From assembly GCA_036346275.1 (NCBI GenBank), contig CM070730.1, positions 41,214,918-41,278,917 of the forward strand: a stretch of DNA of 64,000 nt, read 5' to 3'. Both the position numbers and the translations under genes were made by a program. A model generated the notes under the pieces. It saw nothing but the letters and a program-made list of their open reading frames with translations, ran no database searches and was not told where the DNA came from. Numbering within the stretch: position 1 is the first letter of the stretch; every line of letters starts with the position of its first letter. This document shows, piece after piece, positions 57,600 through 64,000 of the stretch. The stretch comes from Otatea glauca (Eukaryota; Streptophyta; Magnoliopsida; Poales; Poaceae).

Positions 57600-59572
57600 G
57601 ATTGAGCTTCTTCTTGCCTCCAACAAACTTCTCGAGAGTGCTCATAAGATCTTGGCAATCTCGGAAGAAAGAAGCACAAGAAGAACAGGGGAAGGAGAGG
57701 AAGAAGAACCGAGAAAGATGAGCTCTCTCAAGACGTGCATTTTTCTCCTCAAGACGGCTGCCTCAATCTTGAGGGCCTCACAAGAAACGCAAGGAGCATC
57801 TCTAATTCTATGGGCTTGGTCTTCTAATTTCTTCCTAAGCTCGACATGGATTTTATCCAAGTCCCCACAATCTCGAGACATCGCAAGCAATATTTTTGTG
57901 ACTTATCTAGTAAGTCCTTAGCAAGTTTAGCACACTTGACATTCAGTGGTTTCATTGTCAAGTTTTAATTGCTTTGACCCTCACATGAGCCGATTGGGTC
58001 CTTAGAAGCATGTGATTCAAGTTCATTGTTTCTAGCGTAAAGCTTCCTAAGGTGTTCGCCATGGCATCAATTTCGCAAGCAATTTAGGGCAATTAGAGCA
58101 TGATGGAGTGGAGTGAGCATGAAGAAAACTAGCCTCAACAGAATAGCATCAATGAACTAGTGCTAGCATTCTTCAACCTAAGACCATCAAGTTCAACAAG
58201 CACACTATCATGTATGGTCCTTAGGTTCTCCAACTCCACAAGAATAGCATCACACAAAGAGCAATCATCGGTGACTCGGGAGGAGAAGATCTAAGTGAAG
58301 CTAACTCCCGAGTCAAGGTACCTACTTCCTTCTCAAGCTCTGTACACCTAGCTCTAGCTCTAGCATGAAATTTTCCTAATTTGCGTAAAGCTTCGCTGAG
58401 CTGGTCATAGGAGGGTACCTCGTCCAGAGTCAGAGAGCTCTGAGTCGCTGATGTCGTTGGTGTCGGCCATGAAGCACATGCCGAGAAGTCGTCGCCGCCT
58501 TTCTTCTCTTGCGGATCATCCTCGCCTCGCCGCTCCATGTCTCCGTGTCGGAGAGGTTGATGTCGCAAGCGCGCGAGGACGCGGTGGAAGAGCTTCTTGT
58601 TCTTGGAGAAGTTGCGGTACTTCTTCTCGTGCGCCGATTCACGAACTGGAGGCTTCTTGTTGCGGTTCTTGTCGGTGTAGTCGTTCTTGCCCGAACCGCC
58701 AACGCCGTTCTTGCCCTTCTCCGGCTTGGGATAGTTCGCCCAATGTGGTTGGGGCCACCACACTCAAGCGGTGATCATGCCACCTCTCTTCTCTCTCTCA
58801 CCCTCTTGTATGCATGAGAAAACTTTGCGGCGAGAAGAGCAAGCTCATTTTCCGAAATTTTTCAGCTTGGTCATCGCTAGCTCGCAAAGGGCGGAAAGAG
58901 AGAAACCAATAGAAGGATCAAGAAGAAGATCCAATGGGATCGGTGACCAAAGCCATCGATCGAGATTTCGTCTTCCGAGAGACGACATCGATCTCATGAG
59001 TCTTGAGGCGGAATAAAGCCCGCCAAGAGTCGAGTCGATAAGTCGGTGGTGTCCTTGATGGTGGTCACCTTCATCTCCCAAACCCAAGGTCGAGTGCGGT
59101 CAAGAAATGCCGAGCATTGTCCGAGTCGGGTATATGCAACCAAGCTGCTCGGAGGTCGCTCAAAATCTTTGTAAACCGACCAAAACACTCGCCGAGACTC
59201 TCACCGGTAGCGTTGATCAAACTTGTTGTACTCGCGCAGCTGAATCTGCCTCACACGCCTTGATTTGAGTAGAGCCCTCATGGTAAGCATCGAGGGTTAC
59301 CCAAATCTCGTGAGCGGAGCGAAGGTGAGAAATCCTATCATACTCACATGCTGCTAAGACCTCTGTATGAGAATGTTCCTTGCCTTAGCATTCGCCTCAA
59401 CGTCAACCATATTGATGGCCGTGACATTTTCATCGCCAGGAACCTCATACGGAGTTTCACCTTCGCCATATCGTAGCCCAGGCAGTGATGTATGACTCCA
59501 TCCGGACTTCCAAAAAGGAAAATCAACTCCATTAAAGATGGGAGGCTTGGTGGAATATTTGTCCGTCGCCAT
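57600..59572 (-). pseudogene. Copia gag (E1)
   Basis: The start is ATG 59572 (MATDKYSTKPPIFNGVDFPF), about 50 bases after the primer site. The capsid part is broken at 59354 and continues in other frames. Frame 58763-58221 begins with a degraded zinc knuckle, followed by the basic PKPEKGKNGVGGSGKNDY and a coiled-coil tail (RCTELEKEVGTLTRELASL). 57890-57642 adds another helical segment. 56860-57600 upstream of the protease has no clear frame. Confidence 0.78.
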
Positions 59573-59609
59573 GGCTCTTGAGACCGGTCAAGATCTAGAA
59601 AGAGCAGAA

Positions 59610-59623
59610 CCGGCTCGATACCA
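59610..59623 (-). promoter_or_regulatory. Primer binding site of copia E1
   Basis: The minus strand reads TGGTATCGAGCCGG two bases inside the LTR end. It is close to the initiator-Met primer sequence TGGTATCAGAGC, with one base missing. Confidence 0.82.
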
Positions 59624-59625
59624 AT

Positions 59626-61225
59626 TGAAGGACCGAAATGGCGAGCAGAGGGGGTGAATGGTCGCAAATAAAAATTCCCCAAAATACTCCAACAAAAACC
59701 TCGACAAGATCGCTCAAAAGGAATTGTGAAAACCGAAAAACTAGACAACTATGTGTACCCCAAGCTTGCATGGATAAGTACCATAAAATATGTGGGATTT
59801 TGAGTCACAATCCTGGTTGTCTAGTGTCCAAGATAAAGAGGAATCAATTCAAACTCTTGCTTTTAGAAAGGACATCAATTCAAATCACAAAAGTCACTTT
59901 CAGAAAAGCAAAAGCAGAATTCCCAGAACTTGTCCTCAATTTGCACAGGAGGTTGGTGGGTTTCTGTAGCTCACAAAATTTTGAGACTTTTCTCCTGTGA
60001 GCATCAGAGTCTTGAAGAACTCCACCAAATTTCTCCTCAAAAGCCTTACAGAAAAACACGAAAAATCGAAGAACACAGTCTGGTCAAGAACTTCGAGCAG
60101 AACGTTTGGGGCTCGGTTTTCACCTCATGGCGCCCAAACGGTACAACAAGTGAACTCCAAAATTTTTCTGCAAGCGGATATCAGAGTCCCGCACCTCCTC
60201 CAACAAGAATCACTCAAAAGGATTTTCTATATTTTTACAAAAATCAAACACTGACTGCTTGCGAAGAACAAGTTCAGAACAAAGTTGGAACTTGAAAGAA
60301 AAGATGTTCTCTACTCAATCCAAGAGTGCAAAAGAGATGTAAAACCATATGAACACACTCAAAACATCCAAGAACAGCAGCATTTAGAAGGAGGAGGCAA
60401 ATCCAAATTACTTGAAAGTAAATTATGGAAAGTAAATGCTGAATTTAAATTATGTAAAGTAAAGACATAATGTAAATGCATAAAATAAATTCAGAGGTGG
60501 ATGAATAAAACTTTCATTTCTGGAAGGAGGTTACAAAGCCTCACATTCATGTGGGCAAAGCTCAAATGAGCATCAAAACCTCAACACCTTCAAGGAAGGA
60601 GGCTACCCTCCACCCCTATTTATACTACTCTTGGGCCACCTACCACCCTTGGATGAGTCCTCAACCCTAGAGCACTCATCTAAGGGCTAGGATTAACCCA
60701 CACACACAGCCATGCAAGGCTAACCCAAAACCCACACACATACCGGGTTTTCTTGCACGGTTTCAAAGCATACTACCTAGACCCGCTAACCTATCAACTA
60801 GACCTCAATCCGACGGCCCTCATTGATCCACGCGGCATCTAGCTAGCATCAACTCCTTTCCTTGTCTTCTTGACTTGCCGGACTCCGTCTCCGATCATCT
60901 TCCGCGATCTCCCAACCGTCGGACCTCCGACGCTCCTCGCCTAGTCCCGGTCATCCTTCGCCTCACCATGACCTAGCACCGTCGTCCTGCAACCATCAAA
61001 GACAAGGAAACTCCTCACATAGCAATGCCCACAAAGATGTGCAATAAACCATCCAACTCATCACTACCAGCGCCCATACGACCAAGCATCGCCACTCCGG
61101 CAGAGACAACTCAAATTGCTTCATTTTGAAAATCAATCCAAATCAAACTCAAACTTGAGCACACCTTGCTCAAATAAAGTCAAATACTCATCACAAATAT
61201 GGATGGACCTCCACATGGTCCTTCA
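59626..61225 (-). repeat. 5' LTR of copia element E1 (1600 bp)
   Basis: TGAAGGACC...GGTCCTTCA ends. TATA box on the minus strand at 60624-60617. It differs from the 3' LTR mainly by single-base losses in runs of the same base and a few small changes, so the insertion looks recent. Confidence 0.95.
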
Positions 61226-61230
61226 ATACT
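61226..61230. repeat. Target site duplication ATACT (right of E1)
   Basis: Counterpart of ATACC at 50259-50263. Confidence 0.8.
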
Positions 61231-62114
61231 TAAGCTAGTGATTTTCTTCAAATGATGTAGCATGGTGTATAGCATGAAGAAGAAATCAATTGCATAATAG
61301 ACAAAGCTCATAAAATAGAAAATGCAGTCTAAATGCAATGCATGAACAGATTCCCAAACTCCCCCTCAACAAATGAATCAATTTTAAGCTCAAATCTGGT
61401 TAAAGTTGAGTTATTATCAAGATTAGGCATAAAGAAAACCGAATGAACTCAATAACAAACGAGAAAAAATGTAATGAGGAGAAGAAGCGAGAAAGCGCAA
61501 AGCTGGATGGCTATTGAGCATAGATAAGATAGAAGAGACTCACTACGACTTAGACTCGCTCTTATCTTGATGACTGACATAGGGAAGCTGACTCTAGATC
61601 CCAACTAAGGAGTGCACACAGATCCTGTCTACCCAGGAGGCCCAATACCTGCTAGACTTATAAGACTGTGAGGGAACTCAACCTAGAGAGAAGAGAGAAC
61701 AGCTAATCACGCATGATAGCAACCTAAAGCACAAGATAAGAGGTCCATGGAAGGCATGCCAGAAGTCTAAGTGAGTGAACTCAACTCAAGGAAACAAGCC
61801 CAAAGTCACCCAAAAGAAACACAAAGAAAAGAAAAGCTAAGCCGGAAGAAAACATATAATACATAATATACAAACCAGCTCCCCCTCACGAAAGGCCGTA
61901 AGGGCTGACGACTCCAAGCTGACTCCTCAAGGCAACAAATCTGGAGCTATCCAAAGGCTTGGTGAAGATATCAGCTAATCAAGGTCACTCTCACTAATCA
62001 AGCGCGATATCTCCCTTCTCCACATGGTCTCTAAGGAAGTGATATCTAATATCAATGTGCTTGGTCCGGGAATGTTGTAATCGGGTTTTTAGCAATGCAA
62101 ATAGCTGAAGTGTT
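61231..62114 (-). other. 3' noncoding region of E0, resumed after the E1 insertion
   Basis: It aligns with 53076-53943 of E1 in the same order (AAGCTAGTGATTTTCTTCAA at both). No ORF is supported. Confidence 0.85.
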
Positions 62115-63480
62115 GTCACGTAAAAGTGGCACACTCTCTATCTCTAACCCATAGTCCCGTAAGGTCGATCTCATCAAAGCACTGCTACAAAGAATCGGTC
62201 AGTAGCAACATACTCGGCCTCGGTGGTGGATGTGCAACCCTGCATCGCTTCCTAGATGACCAAGAAACAAGAGAAGTGCCAATGAATTGGCAAGTGCCGA
62301 AGTGCTTTTCCTATCTATCCTACTGACCAAAGAAAGTCGGCATCGGAAAAGGCTCTAAGAGATAGACAAGAAGACGAAGAGTACCAAATACCATAATCGG
62401 TGGTAGCACGAAGGTACTCAAGATGCGCTTGACCGCTGGTGTGAGAGGCGCGAGGTGAAGCTTGAAATCGAGCGCATGCACACACACATCAAAATGTATG
62501 TCCGGCCTCAAGCGATGAGGTACAAGAGGGAGCCGATAATGCTCAAAGTCCTTTTGATCGCCAGGCTCACCATCCTCATCGGGCTCGAGGACGTAAGTGG
62601 TGGCCATAGGAGTCATCACCGGCTTCCCATCGACATATCAAGCGCCTCAAGAGGTCACGGTATATTTGCCTTGATGCAAGAAAGTACCCTCCGAGTCCGC
62701 TTGATTTGGAAGCCAAGAAAGTAGCTCAACTCGCCCATCATACTCATCTCAAACTCTGTGCTCATCACCTCGTAAAACCGAGACACAAGCGAATGAGACG
62801 AGCCACCAAAATGATATCGCCCACATAAACCGACAAGAAGAAAATGAGACTCATGGTGTCCGATGAATGAGTTTTGTCTACTATACCCATTTTAAAGTCA
62901 TGGTCGAGAAGATAAGACTTGAGCCTCTCATACCATGCTCTGGGGGCATGCTTGAGTCCATACAAAGCTTTGGAGAGCTTGTATACATGACTCAGAAACT
63001 TGGGGTTCTCGAATCCGGAGGTTGTTTGACATAAACCTCTTCCTCAATATAGCCATTGAGGAATGCACTCTTGACATCCATTTGATAGAGCTTGAAACCA
63101 TGGGATGCAGAGAATGCAAGGTGATCCTAATAGCCTCTAGTCTAGCTACAGGGCAAAGGTCTCCTCAAAGTCAAGACCTCAACCTGAGAAAAGCCCTATG
63201 CAACTAGCCTAGCCTTGTTGCGAATGACAACCCCATCCTCACTCTGCTTGTTTTTGAACACCCACTTGGTCCCAATGACATTATGACCAGATGGGGGCTC
63301 GACAAGCTGCCATACCTTGTTCCTCTCAAAGTTCTCAAGTTCTCATGCATAGCATTAATCCACGATTCATCTGATAATGCATGAGAAACATCCTTCGGCT
63401 CAAAGGAGGCAACAAAGGCAGAGTGGAGGTAGAAACTGGACAAACCTAATTTTGAGCGAGTGACCCGCTCAAACAGATCA
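62115..63480 (-). pseudogene. Copia RT and RNase H (E0)
   Basis: Same layout as in E1: RNase H text near 62330-62120, EFEMSMMGELSYFLGFQ-type text near 62740, YVGD at 62827-62816 with the same following one-base loss, [20 protein letters not shown] at 62965-62900, and SHALSDESWINAMHENL near 63360. Frameshifts elsewhere differ from those of E1. Confidence 0.85.
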
Positions 63481-64000
63481 CCAATGATCTAATCAGGTGG
63501 ATGAGCTTTTTGATATGACGGGAGGACTGTATAGAAGTGGCCTCTACCTCATGCATGTAAGAGGTAGGAGCAGAGCCACTCACCGCAGGAGAGCTCAAGG
63601 CAAGGGTGGTCTCCCGAGGTGCAAAATGGAAACAGGAGGCACCTCGGTGTAGAGGGACTGGATCCGATGGAACACCATCATCTCCATCATCCTCATCTTC
63701 TACAAAGATGGTCTCGGAGGGATAAGAAGAGCTCAAACATCGTGTCTAGCTCCTGGCTAGCCTCATCAAAGGTCACATCACAGTCTCTATGATCCTATGC
63801 GCATCAACGCCTGCACTTATAGCTACGAGAAGAAGTCGAGTAACCTAGAAAGATACCATCAAGAGCGAGACTCAAACTTATCTAGGTTACTAGACTTCAA
63901 GATAAAACACTTGCAACCAAAACGCGAAAATGAGACACACTGGGCTTTCGCCCATACCTCAACTCATAAGAAGTGCGATGCAAATGTGCTCTCAAAACAC
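63481..64000 (-). pseudogene. Region between integrase and RT (E0), cut by window edge
   Basis: Aligns with 55310-55850 of E1. Acidic, Ser/Pro-rich linker text (SYPSETIFVEDEDDGDDG) precedes RT, and the integrase C-terminus would follow beyond the edge. Confidence 0.75.

Larger units (their letters stand above)
50264..61225 (-). mobile_element. Full-length copia element E1 (SIRE/Maximus-like), inserted in E0
   Basis: Two LTRs (50264-51890 and 59626-61225) enclose 7.7 kb. On the minus strand the order is primer site, gag, protease, integrase, RT, RNase H, 2-kb noncoding tail, polypurine tract. Protease-integrase-RT order defines Ty1/copia. The RT and RNase H style and long 3' tail suggest the SIRE/Maximus group. 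A five-base target duplication flanks it. All genes carry frameshifts. Confidence 0.93.
47442..64000 (-). mobile_element. Copia element E0 (SIRE/Maximus-like), outer copy, right end outside window
   Basis: The 3' LTR (47442-49068) is followed by 1.2 kb of 3' noncoding internal sequence (to 50263). An inserted copy of the same family comes next (50264-61225). The internal region then continues at 61231 through RNase H, RT and part of integrase to the window edge. The two halves join at the text GGACATACC/TAAGCTAG, which is uninterrupted in the inserted copy (53066-53085). This proves one element split by another. Confidence 0.9.

Noticed and set aside
53076..64000. Apparent tandem segmental duplication of 53076-55850 at 61231-64000
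   Set aside because: LTRs, primer site, orientation and the ATACC/ATACT flanks show one copia element inserted into another of the same family, which explains the repeat without a segmental duplication.

Overview
The window is plant nuclear DNA, most likely from a grass. It is made almost entirely of nested transposable elements, and I found no convincing host gene, tRNA or rRNA. The grass call rests on the element types: chromodomain-bearing Ty3/gypsy elements with LTRs of 2.5-6 kb (Tekay/Del-like), Tat-lineage gypsy elements carrying genes antisense to their pol, Ty1/copia elements resembling the SIRE/Maximus group, and En/Spm-type CACTA transposons. The species cannot be named from the sequence alone. 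A 100-N scaffold gap lies at 14654-14753, so order across it is not certain.

Left part (1-14653). A minus-strand Tekay-like element runs off the left edge. It has gag, protease-RT-RNase H, integrase, a tRNA-iMet-type primer binding site and a 5.9-kb LTR (4842-10758). That LTR is oversized because a roughly 1.5-kb block with its promoter is present three times in tandem. The element interrupts the RT of an old plus-strand Tat element (10759-14653). This Tat copy has lost the RT catalytic block and ends in an antisense coiled-coil ORF at the gap.

Middle part (14754-34581). After the gap comes the 3' end of a decayed plus-strand Tekay-like element (integrase, chromodomain, 3.6-kb LTR). It cuts into the 3' region of a minus-strand Tat element (to 29596). 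This Tat element carries gag, protease, RT, RNase H and integrase plus a plus-strand antisense gene with five frame-preserving introns. It had itself inserted, in opposite orientation, into another copy of the same family (29597-34339). That host copy keeps the start of the same antisense gene, a block of ~81-bp tandem repeats, a second tiny antisense gene with TATA box and poly(A) signal, and a 3' LTR split by a copia-type LTR fragment.

Right part (34340-64000). A copia-like LTR remnant abuts a CACTA transposase fragment. Next is an old gypsy LTR (about 35830-44682) split by a complete CACTA element (36880-41833, TSD TTG, conserved CACTACAAGAA ends, subterminal repeats). That LTR is bounded on the right by a younger Tekay-like LTR (44683-47183) with a chromodomain fragment. 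Into this fragment inserted a minus-strand copia element (47442 to beyond 64000), which then received a second, full-length copy of its own family (50264-61225, TSD ATACC/ATACT). Both copia copies share a YVDD-to-YVGD change and a one-base frameshift in RT, suggesting that a defective lineage was multiplied by enzymes supplied in trans.

The genes do not form a host pathway. Each set encodes, or once encoded, the particle protein, protease, reverse transcriptase/RNase H and integrase of one retrotransposon. Nearly all carry stops or frameshifts.
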